Below are positions 17,039-27,711 of a stretch of 64,000 nt of DNA, piece by piece. Numbering within the stretch: position 1 is the first letter of the stretch; every line of letters starts with the position of its first letter. Source of the stretch: Conservatibacter flavescens (GTDB lineage Bacteria; Pseudomonadota; Gammaproteobacteria; Enterobacterales; Pasteurellaceae); assembly GCF_002795425.1 (NCBI RefSeq), contig NZ_PHHA01000002.1, forward strand, positions 1 to 64,000, in the 5' to 3' direction. The notes under the pieces were generated by a model. It searched no databases. It was not told the DNA's origin and was given only the letters and a program-made list of their open reading frames with translations. The translations under genes and the position numbers were made by a program.

Positions 17039-18226
17039 TTATTTGACCGTTATTCTAGCGAATTTACGTTTGCCTACTTGATAAACTGCAGTACCTTTTG
17101 CGGCATTGCCTTTTACATCTTCAACCTTTTCACCGTTAATTTTCACGCCACCACCTTGTGCTGAGCGAATCGCTTCAGAAGTAGAAGCCACTAAGCCGGC
17201 TTCTTTTAGTAGCGTAGCGATCCCAATATCTCCTTCAAAGGTCAATTCCGGCATCTCATCAGGCATTGCGCCTTTTTGGAAACGATTGATAAATTCTTGT
17301 TCTGCAGCATCGGCATCCGCATCGCTGTGAAAACGAGCAATAATTTCTTTTGCTAATAAAATTTTTATATCACGTGGATTTTTTCCGTTTGCTACATCGG
17401 TTTTTAATTGAGCAATGTCGCTTAATGGACGGAATGAAAGTAAATTATACCAATCCCACATGAGATCATCCGAAATCGACATGATTTTACCAAACATTTC
17501 TGATGGGGAATCCGTGATACCCACATAGTTACCTAAGGATTTAGACATTTTTTTCTCACCATCTAACCCAACAAGTAATGGCATAGTGATGGCGACTTGT
17601 GGTTTTTGACCGGCTGATTTTTGTAGTTCACGTCCGACTAACAAATTAAATTTTTGATCTGTGCCGCCTAATTCCACATCAGCTTCCAATGCTACTGAAT
17701 CATGGCCTTGTAATAAAGGATAAATAAATTCATGAATTGCGATTGGCTGATTACTTGAAAAACGTTTTTTGAAATCATCACGTTCTAGCATTCTCGCAAC
17801 AGTATAATTACTTGCAAGACGAATCATACCTTCGGTTCCTAATTTCCCTAACCAATCTGAGTTGAACACAATACGTGTTTTTTGCGGATCTAAAATTTTG
17901 AAAATTTGTTGTTTATAAGTTTCCGCATTACGTAGCACATCTTCGCGACTTAGTGGAGGACGAGTAGTATTTTTACCTGAAGGATCGCCAACCATACCCG
18001 TAAAGTCACCAATTAAGAAAATGACTTCGTGGCCAAATTGTTGGAATTGACGTAACTTATTTAATACGACGGTATGACCTAAGTGAATATCCGGAGCGGT
18101 AGGGTCTGCACCGAGTTTTACTTTCAATGGGCGATTTTCTTTAAGTTTTTCAATTAAATCTGCTTCTGAAAGAATTTCATCTACACCGCGCTTGAGTTCC
18201 GCGAGAACTGTGTTTATATCAGTCAT
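17039..18226 (-). CDS. tyrS: Tyrosyl-tRNA synthetase
   Basis: Charges tRNA-Tyr. The 395-residue class I enzyme has the HIGH-type motif HLGH at residues 48-51, KMSKS at 226-230, and a C-terminal S4-like RNA-binding domain (about 330-395). It is shorter than E. coli TyrS (424) and matches the type found in Haemophilus. Bases 18227-18429 upstream hold its leader; I see no T-box or other known regulator there. Confidence 0.96.
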   Translation of the reverse strand: MTDINTVLAELKRGVDEILSEADLIEKLKENRPLKVKLGADPTAPDIHLGHTVVLNKLRQFQQFGHEVIFLIGDFTGMVGDPSGKNTTRPPLSREDVLRNAETYKQQIFKILDPQKTRIVFNSDWLGKLGTEGMIRLASNYTVARMLERDDFKKRFSSNQPIAIHEFIYPLLQGHDSVALEADVELGGTDQKFNLLVGRELQKSAGQKPQVAITMPLLVGLDGEKKMSKSLGNYVGITDSPSEMFGKIMSISDDLMWDWYNLLSFRPLSDIAQLKTDVANGKNPRDIKILLAKEIIARFHSDADADAAEQEFINRFQKGAMPDEMPELTFEGDIGIATLLKEAGLVASTSEAIRSAQGGGVKINGEKVEDVKGNAAKGTAVYQVGKRKFARITVK

Positions 18227-18429
18227 CGATTTTCCTAAATCTATTTATCAAAATAAGACTTACATTATAGGGATTCTAGCAGAAATGAAAAGGGTATTTT
18301 GGGATTTTCTCTTGAAGAAAGTGTGGTGAGATAAGGTTGGATTTTGGGTTCTTTTATTTGTTACAGGGAGTGCAGTTTGAATAAATAACCTTAAGTGGAT
18401 AATTGATTGAAATCAGTCGGCAAGCTCGT

Positions 18430-18678
18430 TTATATTTCAATTTCGAGATCTTCTTCTACTCGACAACAACAAAGGAGAATTTCATCACGTTGTAAAAAGG
18501 CAAGAGGAGGTTCCGGATAGGATACTTTCCCTTTTTTGAGTTTTACTCGACAAGAACCACAATAACCGCTGCGGCATTGGTATTCATGAGATATGCCATT
18601 TTTTTCTAAAGTCGAAAGTAGAGACGTTTGGTTATTATGCTCAAGGGTGATGTTACGGTTGATAATATAAATTTTCAT
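18430..18678 (-). CDS. yfaE: 2Fe-2S ferredoxin YfaE
   Basis: A small plant-type ferredoxin that in E. coli maintains the diferric-tyrosyl cofactor of ribonucleotide reductase NrdB. The 82-residue product has the cluster motif C35-x4-C40-x2-C43 (CRSGYCGSC) and a final Cys within LLCCC at 70-72. In E. coli it follows nrdAB; here nrdAB is not next to it. Confidence 0.9.
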   Translation of the reverse strand: MKIYIINRNITLEHNNQTSLLSTLEKNGISHEYQCRSGYCGSCRVKLKKGKVSYPEPPLAFLQRDEILLCCCRVEEDLEIEI

Positions 18679-18896
18679 ACATAAATGTAGACATAAAAAT
18701 GCAAGATAGTTTTATTATAGAGTAGGATATTTTGCTTTGTCTAATAATATGCATTATGAAGATCTCTGATGTGTCTAGAAGTTTGCTTAGTGCTTTTCAA
18801 ATTCGGTATATTTTGCTATTGTTTGTGGCAAACAGAGTAAATTTTCCCTACAATTTAACTCTATCCCCAAATGAAAAATCGAAATATGAGAAAATT

Positions 18897-20342
18897 ATGT
18901 TAAAACAAGTAACAGAAAGTTTGTTGACACAAAGTAATGTGTCTATTGAGCAATTGAATAACGTCTTCGATCAATTTTCCCATCGCAATATTGACTATGG
19001 TGATCTTTATTTTCAATTGAGCCAAGATGAAAGTTGGAGCTTAGAAGATGGCATTATCAAAGAGGGGAGTTTTCATATTGATCGTGGTGTAGGTGTGCGC
19101 GCGGTGAGTGGTGAAAAAACAGGATTTGCATATTCTGATCAAATTAGCTTGGCCAGTTTAATGCAATGTGCAAGTACGGCAAAAATTATTGGTTTGGAAG
19201 AAAAAACGGATATTATTCACCGTCCTACTTTGAAGGAAACTCAAGCTATCTTACGTTATCAAGCCATTAATCCACTTGCAATGAGTAAAGAACAAAAGAT
19301 TGAGTTGTTGCGTTTAATCGATCGTACTGCGCGTGCAGAAGATCCGAGAGTGTCGAGAGTATCAGCAAGCCTTAATGCTTTGTACGAGGAAGTGTTGGTC
19401 GTTGCGACAGATGGCACTTTGGCGGCCGATATACGCCCTTTAGTGCGTTTATCTATTTCTGTATTAGTCGAACAAGACGGTAAGCGTGAACGCGGTAGCG
19501 CAGGCGCAGGGGGAAGAGTCGCTCTAGATTGGTTCTTTGAACCATTTAAGGGAGAAGTTCGGGCTGTGTATTTTGCGAAAGAGGCCGTGCGTCAGGCCTT
19601 AGTTAACCTGAATGCTGTTGCTGCACCATCAGGCATGATGCCGGTAGTATTGGCCGCAGGTTGGCCGGGCGTATTGTTACATGAGGCGGTTGGACATGGG
19701 TTAGAAGGGGATTTTAATCGTAAAGAGAGCTCATGTTTTACGGATAAAATTGGGCAATTAGTGACATCGCCACTGTGTACGATAGTTGATGATGGAACAT
19801 TGCAGGATCGTCGAGGCTCATTAACCATTGATGATGAGGGCGTTCCAACCCAACGTACAATGTTGATTGAATATGGGGTATTAAAAGGGTATTTGCAAGA
19901 TAAGATGAATGCTCGTTTGATGGGGATGTCACCTACAGGAAATGGACGTCGTGAATCTTATGCGCATTTGCCGATGCCTCGTATGACAAATACATATATG
20001 TTAGCGGGTAAAAGTAAATTTGAGGATTTAATTTCTTCAGTTAGCCAGGGTATTTATGCGCCACATTTTGGGGGCGGGCAAGTGGATATTACATCTGGTA
20101 AGTTTGTTTTTTCTGCTTCAGAAGCCTATTTGATCGAAAAAGGGAAGATTACAAAACCTGTTAAAGGCGCAACCTTGATCGGTAGTGGGATCGAAGTAAT
20201 GCAAAATATTTCCATGGTAGGAGATAATAGTGAATTGGATCATGGTATCGGTGTTTGTGGCAAAGAAGGGCAAAGCGTACCTGTCGGAGTCGGACAGCCA
20301 GCCCTAAAAATTGAAAAAATGACTGTTGGTGGAACCAACTAA
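18897..20342 (+). CDS. tldD: Metalloprotease TldD
   Basis: TldD works with TldE/PmbA as a zinc-dependent peptidase that degrades unfolded peptides and matures some ribosomal peptides. From the ATG at 18897 the protein is 481 residues, identical in length to E. coli TldD, and opens [10 protein letters not shown]. It contains [10 protein letters not shown], the [16 protein letters not shown] block and the zinc motif HEAVGH (H262, E263, H267). An upstream in-frame extension to 18732 would add 55 unrelated residues and is rejected. The partner tldE is not in the window. Confidence 0.94.
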   Translation: MLKQVTESLLTQSNVSIEQLNNVFDQFSHRNIDYGDLYFQLSQDESWSLEDGIIKEGSFHIDRGVGVRAVSGEKTGFAYSDQISLASLMQCASTAKIIGLEEKTDIIHRPTLKETQAILRYQAINPLAMSKEQKIELLRLIDRTARAEDPRVSRVSASLNALYEEVLVVATDGTLAADIRPLVRLSISVLVEQDGKRERGSAGAGGRVALDWFFEPFKGEVRAVYFAKEAVRQALVNLNAVAAPSGMMPVVLAAGWPGVLLHEAVGHGLEGDFNRKESSCFTDKIGQLVTSPLCTIVDDGTLQDRRGSLTIDDEGVPTQRTMLIEYGVLKGYLQDKMNARLMGMSPTGNGRRESYAHLPMPRMTNTYMLAGKSKFEDLISSVSQGIYAPHFGGGQVDITSGKFVFSASEAYLIEKGKITKPVKGATLIGSGIEVMQNISMVGDNSELDHGIGVCGKEGQSVPVGVGQPALKIEKMTVGGTN

Positions 20343-20360
20343 TTTTATTAACTTTTTTCG

Positions 20361-20400
20361 AGACATGCTGATACGCAATAGGTTAAGGCATGTCTTGTTT
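20361..20400 (+). terminator. Terminator of tldD overlapping the tsaE 3' end
   Basis: AGACATGC (20361-20368) pairs with GCATGTCT (20388-20395), followed by TGTTTT. The 3' arm lies within the last codons of the convergent tsaE gene. Confidence 0.55.
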
Positions 20401-20877
20401 TAATCGCTGAATAATTTGCTCGCCTTGTGAGGAATTGGCAATTAATTGAATATCTCGTGCTTCTTGTGCATAAGTAATATTAATAAAGAGATCTGGAGGT
20501 GGCAATAATCCTTGCCCTTTTTCAGCCCATTCCAACAGACAGATGGTATTATGAGCAAAATAGTCTCTAATTCCCATAAATTCAAGTTCTTCAGGATCAC
20601 TAAGCCGATATAAATCAAAGTGGTAAATGGTTTTATTTGCAAGGTGATATTCTTCTACTAGGGTATAGGTGGGGCTTTTTACATTCCCGTGATAACCCAA
20701 GCCTTGAATCATTCCTCGACTTAATGTGGTTTTACCCGCCCCAAGTTCACCATTGAGGTATAGCACAACGCCATTTAATGTATTTAGTGAGTCAATATGC
20801 TTAATGAGCTGTTGCCCAAAGTGACACATTGCGTTTTCGTCTACAATATATTGATGATATTCAGAAAATGTATTCAT
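20383..20877 (-). CDS. tsaE: tRNA threonylcarbamoyladenosine ATPase TsaE
   Basis: TsaE is the ATPase of the TsaBDE complex that makes t6A37 in ANN-decoding tRNAs. From the ATG at 20877 the protein is 164 residues, with Walker A GELGAGKT (43-50), the SPTYTLVEEY block, HFDLYRL near 100, and LLEWAEKG near 120. A longer in-frame start would run back into the tRNA-Gly gene. The tsaE, tRNA-Gly, orn, rsgA neighbourhood resembles that of E. coli. An uptake signal lies at 20918-20926 in its leader. Confidence 0.93.
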   Translation of the reverse strand: MNTFSEYHQYIVDENAMCHFGQQLIKHIDSLNTLNGVVLYLNGELGAGKTTLSRGMIQGLGYHGNVKSPTYTLVEEYHLANKTIYHFDLYRLSDPEELEFMGIRDYFAHNTICLLEWAEKGQGLLPPPDLFINITYAQEARDIQLIANSSQGEQIIQRLKQDMP

Positions 20878-20975
20878 ATCATTAACGCCAAGTTCATTAA
20901 AAGTTAAAAAAAATTGTACCGCACTTTTGAAACAATAGAAAATCAATCTTGTGAGGTGATGGTGTATTTGAAAAA

Positions 20976-21051
<76 letters not shown>

Positions 21052-21070
21052 GTAGAATGAAGTATAAGAT

Positions 21071-21146
<76 letters not shown>

Positions 21147-21170
21147 ATACAACAGAAGTTGTGAGATGGC

Positions 21171-21198
21171 ATTATACGATTATTTTTTTAAGGTGCAA
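21171..21198 (-). promoter_or_regulatory. Promoter of the tRNA-Gly pair
   Basis: On the minus strand TTGCAC (21193-21198) and a perfect TATAAT (21171-21176) are 16 bases apart, with the start site expected about 17 bases before the first tRNA. Confidence 0.8.
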
Positions 21199-21238
21199 GC
21201 CCAAATCATGAAAAAAAGTGAGCTTGCTTAGTTCTTCG

Positions 21239-21787
21239 TCAGTTTAAGTTGATAAAGTGTTCGCGATAATAGGCTAATTCAGCGATAGACTCCCTAATAT
21301 CATCAAGGGCAAGGTGGGTATTTTTCTTTTCGAAACCTTTTAATATTTCGGGCTTCCAGCGGCTTGCAAGTTCTTTTAATGTGCTGACATCTAAGTGACG
21401 ATAATGAAAGTAATCCGCTAATTCAGGCATGTATTTGAATAAAAACCGTTTATCTTGTGCAACACTGTTACCACAAATAGGCGAAGCCCCCTTAGGTAGC
21501 CATTTTTTTAGAAAGTCTAAGGTTTGCAACTCAGCTGCTCGTTCATTGAGCGTGCTTTGCTGAACGCGTTGTATTAAACCATTTTTTGAATGGGTTTTCA
21601 TACACCATTCACTCATATTATTGAGCAATATCTCCGATTGTTTGATTGCTAAAACAGGGCCTTCAGCAAGAATATTCAGATCTTTATCTGTAACAATCGT
21701 CGCAATTTCAATAATGCGTTCTTTTTCAGGGTCAAGCCCCGTCATTTCCAAATCGATCCAAATCAAGTTTTGTTTATTTTGTGACAT
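21239..21787 (-). CDS. orn: Oligoribonuclease
   Basis: A 3'-5' exonuclease of the DEDDh family that degrades very short RNAs and pGpG to mononucleotides. The 182-residue protein (E. coli 181) has [10 protein letters not shown] with D12 and E14, the second acidic motif in SVAQDKRFL, and the final H..DD segment HLALDDI. Divergent from rsgA, as in E. coli. Confidence 0.96.
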   Translation of the reverse strand: MSQNKQNLIWIDLEMTGLDPEKERIIEIATIVTDKDLNILAEGPVLAIKQSEILLNNMSEWCMKTHSKNGLIQRVQQSTLNERAAELQTLDFLKKWLPKGASPICGNSVAQDKRFLFKYMPELADYFHYRHLDVSTLKELASRWKPEILKGFEKKNTHLALDDIRESIAELAYYREHFINLN

Positions 21788-21938
21788 AGTGTATCCTTAT
21801 TTGAATTTTTATCTATTTTAACGAATTTCGTAAGAATAAAGCAAAAATCACAACATTATTTTTTATGCGGATTTGTTGTGGGGCTGATGTTGTGAATGAA
21901 CAACGGGATTTTAAAACCATTAAGATTAAATTAAATGT

Positions 21939-22988
21939 ATGACAAAACGTAGATTAACTCAAAATCAAAAGCGTCGAATTCAGCAAAATAAAGCAAAAAG
22001 TTTATCTCGCCATACCCACAAGTCTCAACGGGATTTTGAATGGGAAGATGAATTGCTAGGAGAATCTCAAGAAGGATTAGTGGTTGCGCGTTATTCGGCC
22101 CATGCGGATATTGAAGATATTCAAGGGCAAGTGTTTCGCTGTAATTTGCGTCGCACTCTTTCCAGTCTTGTTGTAGGCGATCATGTCATTTGGCGACAAG
22201 GACATGAAAATTTACATGGTATTAGCGGTGTCGTGGAGGCGGTACAACCCCGTATGAATACATTGTCTCGTCCTGATTATTATGATGGTTTAAAAGTCAT
22301 GGCGGCAAACATTGATCGTATTGTGATCGTATCTGCAGTAGTGCCGACTTTATCGTTAAATATTATTGATCGCTATTTGGTGATTTGTGAAACGGCAAAT
22401 ATTCCCGCAGTGTTAGTGATAAATAAAGTTGATTTGCTGAATGATACAGAACGTAAGATGGTGGAGAAGCAGCTTGAGATTTATGAAAATATAGGTTATC
22501 AAACCATGATGCTATCCGCAAAGAGCGGTGAAAATATGGAAAATTTTACCGCACTTTTGTCTCATGGCACATCGATTTTTGTCGGGCAATCAGGTGTAGG
22601 TAAATCAAGTTTAGTTAATGGGATTTTGCCTGAAGTGAATACGCCGACGAATGCCGTGAGTGAAATTTCAGGATTAGGGCAGCATACAACGACTGCTTCT
22701 CGTTTATATCATTTGCCAAAAGGTGGAGCATTGATTGACTCACCAGGAATTCGAGAGTTTGGATTATGGCACCTCGAACGAGAACAGATCACGAAAGGAT
22801 ATAGAGAATTCCAATATGTGTTAGGAACATGCAAGTTTAGGGATTGTAAACACCTTGACGATCCGGGTTGTGCTTTAAGACAAGCGGTTGAAGAAGGTAA
22901 AATTCATGCAGAACGTTTTGAGAATTATCATCGTTTAATTGCCAGTTTAGCGGAAACAAAATCACAACGTCATTTTTTGACGGATTAA
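21939..22988 (+). CDS. rsgA: Small ribosomal subunit GTPase RsgA
   Basis: A circularly permuted GTPase that helps mature and release the 30S subunit. The 349-residue product has an OB fold (about 40-110), NKVD at 162-165 placed before GQSGVGKSS at 216-224, DSPGI near 267-271, and a zinc motif C..C.H....C ([14 protein letters not shown]) near 300. An uptake signal lies within the gene at 22548-22556. Confidence 0.96.
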   Translation: MTKRRLTQNQKRRIQQNKAKSLSRHTHKSQRDFEWEDELLGESQEGLVVARYSAHADIEDIQGQVFRCNLRRTLSSLVVGDHVIWRQGHENLHGISGVVEAVQPRMNTLSRPDYYDGLKVMAANIDRIVIVSAVVPTLSLNIIDRYLVICETANIPAVLVINKVDLLNDTERKMVEKQLEIYENIGYQTMMLSAKSGENMENFTALLSHGTSIFVGQSGVGKSSLVNGILPEVNTPTNAVSEISGLGQHTTTASRLYHLPKGGALIDSPGIREFGLWHLEREQITKGYREFQYVLGTCKFRDCKHLDDPGCALRQAVEEGKIHAERFENYHRLIASLAETKSQRHFLTD

Positions 22989-23071
22989 AATAGCTTGTTT
23001 TATCGTTATTTTGTCTAAAAAACAATCTATTTGTTGTATTTTTTGTGCGTTAGGTCAAAATTTTACTGTAA

Positions 23072-23101
23072 TAGACTTGATTATTTTTTTATAAATATGA
23101 T
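23072..23101 (+). promoter_or_regulatory. Possible pts operon promoter
   Basis: TAGACT (23072-23077) and TATGAT (23096-23101) are 18 bases apart in the 235-base gap before ptsH. The -35 is poor. No CRP-like palindrome is evident nearby. Confidence 0.4.
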
Positions 23102-23223
23102 ACTACTTACAAGATTTATTTTAATCGTTAAAATAAATGGGAAATATTACATCGGATCTTCATAAAGAAGAGAAGGTATTGTTTTTCTGTTTTATATTTT
23201 TATTACTTTCAGAGGAAATGACT

Positions 23224-23481
23224 ATGTACTCAAAAGATGTTGAAATTACAGCACCAAACGGATTACACACTCGCCCAGCGGCGCAATTTGTGAAAGAAGC
23301 AAAAGCATTTGCTTCCGAAGTTACAGTAACTTCCGGTGGGAAAACCGCCAGTGCGAAGAGTTTATTTAAACTACAAACATTAGGTTTAACGCAAGGTACA
23401 GTAATTACTATTTCTGCTGAAGGGGAAGATGAGGAAAAAGCTGTTGAACATTTAGTGGCGTTAATTCCAACTTTAGAATAA
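23224..23481 (+). CDS. ptsH: Phosphocarrier protein HPr
   Basis: HPr passes phosphate from EI to sugar-specific EIIA domains. The 85-residue product begins [19 protein letters not shown] with the phosphorylated His15 and has Ser46 in SAKSLFKL. It aligns gap-free with E. coli HPr. The ATG at 23224 gives the family N-terminus and has AGAGGAAA upstream; earlier in-frame starts add an unrelated hydrophobic extension. First gene of ptsH-ptsI-crr. Confidence 0.97.
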   Translation: MYSKDVEITAPNGLHTRPAAQFVKEAKAFASEVTVTSGGKTASAKSLFKLQTLGLTQGTVITISAEGEDEEKAVEHLVALIPTLE

Positions 23482-23489
23482 TTTTATCT

Positions 23490-23517
23490 GCCACAAAAAT
23501 AATTTTGTGGCTTTTTT
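23490..23517 (+). terminator. Attenuator/terminator between ptsH and ptsI
   Basis: GCCACAAAA and TTTTGTGGC form a perfect stem with a short loop, followed by six T residues. Partial termination here would make HPr more abundant than EI. Confidence 0.75.
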
Positions 23518-23565
23518 GTATTTAAGCTTTTATTTCATAGTGAATGTTATTAAAAGGGTCGCATA

Positions 23566-25293
23566 ATGATTTCAGGTATTTTAGCCTCTCCGGGCATTGT
23601 TTTTGGTAAAGCCTTAGTATTAAAAGAAGAAAAAATTGTACTGGATTTACAAAAAATTAGTGAAGATCAAATTGATACTGAGGTTGAGCGTTTTTACGCC
23701 GGTCGTCAAGCTGCAGTAGAGCAGTTGACCGCGATTAAAGAACGTGCTCGTAAGACATTAGGTGAAGAAAAAGAAGCCATTTTTGAAGGCCACTTAATGA
23801 TTTTAGAAGATGAGGAGCTTGAAGAAGAAATCTTAGATTACTTACGCTCACATAAAGTGAATGCGGGCGTTGCCGCAAGCAAAATTATTGATCAGCAAGT
23901 GGAAATGCTATCAGAAATTGATGATGAATATTTGAAAGAGCGTGCAGGCGATATTCGTGATATTGGAAATCGCTTAATTAAGAATATTCTTGGTATGAAG
24001 ATTGTTGATTTAGGTGAAATTAATGAAGAAGCTATTTTGGTGGCTTATGATTTAACTCCCTCTGAAACGGCACAGCTAAATTTAGATAAAGTACTTGGCT
24101 TTATCACCGATATTGGCGGTAGAACATCACATACTTCTATTATGGCACGTTCATTAGAGTTACCGGCTATTGTGGGAACAAACAATATTACCGCAAAAGT
24201 TAACTCTGGGGATTATTTAATTCTTGATGCTGTAAATAATGCAGTTTATATCAACCCTAATCAAGAGGAAATCGATCGTTTAAGAGCTTTAGAAGCGCAA
24301 ATTGCGGAAGAAAAAGCGGAGTTAGCGAAATTAAAGGATTTGCCTGCATTAACCTTAGATGGCCATCGTGTTGAAGTCGTTGCCAATATTGGCACTATCC
24401 GTGATTGTGAAGGTGCAGATCGTAATGGTGCGGAAGGCGTGGGCTTATACCGTACAGAATTTTTATTTATGGATCGTGATCAATTACCAAGCGAAGAAGA
24501 ACAATTTATCGCGTATAAAGAAGTGGTTGAAGCGATGAATGGTCGTTTAGTTGTCTTACGAACTATGGATATTGGTGGAGACAAAGATTTACCGTATTTG
24601 GATTTGCCAAAAGAAATGAATCCATTCTTAGGTTGGCGTGCGATTCGTATTGCTTTCGATCGTCGTGAAATTTTACGAGATCAATTGCGCGCAGTATTAC
24701 GTGCTTCGGCGTTCGGTAAATTAGCGGTTATGTTCCCGATGATTATTTCAGTAGAAGAGATTCGTGAATTAAAAGCCGTGATTGAAACTTTAAAACAAGA
24801 GTTGGAAGCTGAAGGAAAAGCATTCGATCAAAATATCCAAATTGGTGTTATGGTGGAAACACCGTCTGCGGCAGTCAATGCAAAATTCTTAGCCAAAGAG
24901 GTGGATTTCTTTAGTATTGGTACGAATGATTTAACGCAGTATACCCTTGCGGTAGATCGTGGTAACGAGTTAATTTCACATCTCTATAATCCAATGACTC
25001 CGTCAGTATTAAGCTTAATTAAACAAGTGATTGATGCTTCTCACGCAGAAGGAAAATGGACCGGTATGTGTGGTGAGTTAGCGGGTGATGAAAAAGCAAC
25101 ACTTTTACTATTAGGAATGGGGCTAGATGAATTCAGTATGAGTGCTATTTCTGTACCACGTATCAAAAAATTAATTCGTAATGTGGAATTTGCGGAAGCG
25201 AAATTGCTTGCAGAAAAAGCGCTAGCATTGCCGACAGCAGCTGAAATTGAGCAATTAGTGTCAGATTTTTTATCAGAAAAAGCATTAAATTAG
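23566..25293 (+). CDS. ptsI: Phosphoenolpyruvate-protein phosphotransferase (EI)
   Basis: EI takes phosphate from PEP and gives it to HPr. The 575-residue protein (E. coli 575) has the active His189 in [12 protein letters not shown], the PEP-binding TIM barrel with [12 protein letters not shown] and [20 protein letters not shown], and the catalytic Cys in [10 protein letters not shown] near 502. Confidence 0.97.
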   Translation: MISGILASPGIVFGKALVLKEEKIVLDLQKISEDQIDTEVERFYAGRQAAVEQLTAIKERARKTLGEEKEAIFEGHLMILEDEELEEEILDYLRSHKVNAGVAASKIIDQQVEMLSEIDDEYLKERAGDIRDIGNRLIKNILGMKIVDLGEINEEAILVAYDLTPSETAQLNLDKVLGFITDIGGRTSHTSIMARSLELPAIVGTNNITAKVNSGDYLILDAVNNAVYINPNQEEIDRLRALEAQIAEEKAELAKLKDLPALTLDGHRVEVVANIGTIRDCEGADRNGAEGVGLYRTEFLFMDRDQLPSEEEQFIAYKEVVEAMNGRLVVLRTMDIGGDKDLPYLDLPKEMNPFLGWRAIRIAFDRREILRDQLRAVLRASAFGKLAVMFPMIISVEEIRELKAVIETLKQELEAEGKAFDQNIQIGVMVETPSAAVNAKFLAKEVDFFSIGTNDLTQYTLAVDRGNELISHLYNPMTPSVLSLIKQVIDASHAEGKWTGMCGELAGDEKATLLLLGMGLDEFSMSAISVPRIKKLIRNVEFAEAKLLAEKALALPTAAEIEQLVSDFLSEKALN

Positions 25294-25355
25294 ATACAAA
25301 TGATATTTTTTGCGATAGAATGCAAGAAAAGGTTATGTACTAGGAGATTATGAAA

Positions 25356-25856
25356 ATGGGTTTATTTGACAAATTATTTGGTTCAAAAGAAAACAAAGCT
25401 GTTGAGGTAGAGGTTTATGCACCTTTATCTGGCGAGATCGTGAATATTGAAGATGTACCAGATGTGGTTTTCTCTGAGAAAATTGTTGGTGATGGTGTTG
25501 CGATTCGTCCAACAGGAAACACGATTGTTGCTCCGGTAGATGGAGTTATCGGTAAAATTTTTGAAACAAATCATGCTTTCTCTATGGAATCAAAAGAAGG
25601 AGTTGAATTATTCGTTCACTTCGGTATTGATACAGTAGAACTAAAAGGTGAAGGTTTCCATCGTATTGCTCAAGAAGGGCAGACTGTGAAACGCGGTGAT
25701 GCGGTTATTGGTTTTGATTTACCATTACTTGAATCAAAAGCAAAATCAGTTTTAACACCTATTGTGATTTCTAATATGGACGAAATTAGCCATGTTGAGA
25801 AAAAATCAGGTCAAGTTGTCGCAGGTGAGTCTGTGGTACTCGTTTTGAAAAAATAA
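25356..25856 (+). CDS. crr: PTS glucose-type EIIA component (IIAGlc)
   Basis: IIAGlc donates phosphate to EIIBC partners such as TreB and regulates adenylate cyclase and non-PTS permeases. From the ATG at 25356 it has 166 residues, beginning MGLFDKLFGS. His73 and the phosphorylated His88 (ELFVHFGID) correspond to His75 and His90 of E. coli. AGGAG lies nine bases upstream of 25356; an in-frame ATG at 25350 sits only three bases from it and is less likely. Confidence 0.96.
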   Translation: MGLFDKLFGSKENKAVEVEVYAPLSGEIVNIEDVPDVVFSEKIVGDGVAIRPTGNTIVAPVDGVIGKIFETNHAFSMESKEGVELFVHFGIDTVELKGEGFHRIAQEGQTVKRGDAVIGFDLPLLESKAKSVLTPIVISNMDEISHVEKKSGQVVAGESVVLVLKK

Positions 25857-25872
25857 TCTGACGAAGATTGTT

Positions 25873-25915
25873 AAAGGGCAAATAGCATATATGGCTGTTT
25901 GCCCTTTTTGTTTTT
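25873..25915 (+). terminator. Terminator of the pts operon
   Basis: AAAGGGCAAA pairs with TTTGCCCTTT around a loop that itself contains AGC/GCT pairing, followed by a T-rich tract. Confidence 0.85.
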
Positions 25916-26054
25916 ATGCGGGCGAGTAATTATTAGGAGTTGATCACATTTCTGATGAAAACTTGTCTTAATTGAGTAACCTTTTATTTACAGAACTTCA
26001 CAACCTGTTACAATACGCGCACTTCAATGTGAAGTCATTTTAAAGGTGCTTATT

Positions 26055-27587
26055 ATGTTATGGTTTTTACTTTGTGTCGGTTTGCTTCTAGCTGGCTATT
26101 TCTTTTATGGGGCATTAATCGAAAAAATCTTTAAGATCAATCCTTCGCGTGTTACTCCTGCTCATGCTATGGGAGATGGAGTAGATTATGTGCCAATGTC
26201 TAAAAAGAAAATTTGGCTAATTCAATTATTAAATATCGCAGGAACAGGCCCTATTTTTGGTCCTATTCTTGGGGCATTGTATGGTCCGGTTGCGATGCTT
26301 TGGATTGTATTTGGCTGTATTTTTGCAGGCGCGGTTCACGATTATTTCTGTGGAATGATGAGTATTCGTAATAAAGGTGCAAATATTCCATTTTTAGCAG
26401 GAAAATATATTGGGGCGCCAGCAAAACATTTTATGAACATCTTTGCAGTGGTATTATTACTTTTAGTTGGCGTTGTATTTGTGGCAAGTCCAGCTAATTT
26501 GTTAAGCAGTATTACTGTGGAAGTCATGAATGGTGGCAATATTAGTTCAAGTGCAGTGAATGAAGAGGTAACAAAAGGTTCTAGCAACATTCTAGTGATT
26601 TGGACTGCGATTATTTTTGCTTATTATATTATTGCGACTTTAGTGCCTATTGATAAAATTATTGGTCGTATTTATCCGATTTTTGGGGCGCTGTTATTAT
26701 TTATGACATTTGGTATGTTTGCCGGTTTCTTAATTAACGGTATTCCATTTTTCAGAACATTATTCCCTGAAGTCGGATTTTGGGGAACAGAAGTTGCATT
26801 AGGCGATTTCTTTAAAAATATGAATACGTCTGGTTTACCAATTTGGCCAATGGTTTTTATTACTATTGCTTGTGGTGCTATTTCAGGCTTTCACGCAACT
26901 CAAACTCCACTCATGGCGCGTTGTGCACAAAATGAGAAAGAGGGGCGTTTCATATTCTATGGTGCAATGATTGCAGAAGGGGTTATTGCATTAATTTGGT
27001 GTATGGTTGGGTTAAGTTTCTATGAAAGTCCAGAAGCCATTTCAACCGCGTTAAAAGGTACACCATCACAGGTAGTGTATGAATCAGCAATTGGTATGCT
27101 TGGTTTCGTTGGCGGTATTTTAGCTGTATTAGGTGTTGTTGTATTACCTATTACATCCGGAGACACAGCATTCCGTGCAGCACGCTTGCTTATCGCGGAT
27201 TTCTTGAAATTTGATCAGCGTAATCTTGCTAAACGTTTAATGATTGCAGTGCCATTATTTGTCGTTGGTTTTATCGTATCAAAAGTGGATTTCCAAGTAT
27301 TGTGGCGTTATTTCGGTTGGGCAAACCAAACAACCGCGATGGTGATGTTATGGACTGCTGCAGCTTATTTATACCGTTATCAAAAATTCCACTGGGTATG
27401 TACTATTCCGGCGATTTTCATGACAATGGTATGTACAACTTTCCTCGCGTATGCGCAAATTGGTTTTGGTTTAGATTATAATACTTCTGTTTGGGTGGCT
27501 GTTGGGTTAACCGCTTTAATTACAGTCGCATTCTTTACTTTATTAAAACCATTAGATAAAGCGCAAGAAGCAGAGTTAGAAAGTTAA
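26055..27587 (+). CDS. CstA-family carbon-starvation/peptide or pyruvate transporter, short form
   Basis: A multi-pass inner-membrane protein of 510 residues with about 14-16 hydrophobic segments. It has the CstA-family blocks GPIFGPILGALYGP near 73-86, HDYFCGMMS near 98-106, ISGFHATQTPLMARC near 280-294, and TSGDTAFRAARL near 376-387. E. coli CstA and BtsT are about 700 residues, so this is the shorter family branch lacking the C-terminal extension. Family members carry peptides or pyruvate; the substrate here is not fixed. I chose the ATG at 26055, eight bases after AAAGG. It follows crr after a terminator. Confidence 0.85.
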   Translation: MLWFLLCVGLLLAGYFFYGALIEKIFKINPSRVTPAHAMGDGVDYVPMSKKKIWLIQLLNIAGTGPIFGPILGALYGPVAMLWIVFGCIFAGAVHDYFCGMMSIRNKGANIPFLAGKYIGAPAKHFMNIFAVVLLLLVGVVFVASPANLLSSITVEVMNGGNISSSAVNEEVTKGSSNILVIWTAIIFAYYIIATLVPIDKIIGRIYPIFGALLLFMTFGMFAGFLINGIPFFRTLFPEVGFWGTEVALGDFFKNMNTSGLPIWPMVFITIACGAISGFHATQTPLMARCAQNEKEGRFIFYGAMIAEGVIALIWCMVGLSFYESPEAISTALKGTPSQVVYESAIGMLGFVGGILAVLGVVVLPITSGDTAFRAARLLIADFLKFDQRNLAKRLMIAVPLFVVGFIVSKVDFQVLWRYFGWANQTTAMVMLWTAAAYLYRYQKFHWVCTIPAIFMTMVCTTFLAYAQIGFGLDYNTSVWVAVGLTALITVAFFTLLKPLDKAQEAELES

Positions 27588-27606
27588 TTATATGTATTAA
27601 CCGATT

Positions 27607-27640
27607 AAGGCGAACATCACAAGAGTTCGCCTTATTTTTT
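27607..27640 (+). terminator. Terminator of the cstA-like gene
   Basis: AAGGCGAAC and GTTCGCCTT form a nine-base perfect stem, followed by ATTTTTT. Confidence 0.85.
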
Positions 27641-27711
27641 GCCTTAAACATCGCATTCTATAAAAAAGTGCGGTAGAATTTCTGTGAGTTTTTAGATGTG
27701 AGGGGGAAAGT

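Noticed and set aside
25308-25328. Possible CRP-S (competence-type TGCGA) site before crr
   Set aside because: The left half TTTTGCGA looks right, but the right half reads GCAAG rather than TCGCA or TCACA, and crr is not a known competence gene.
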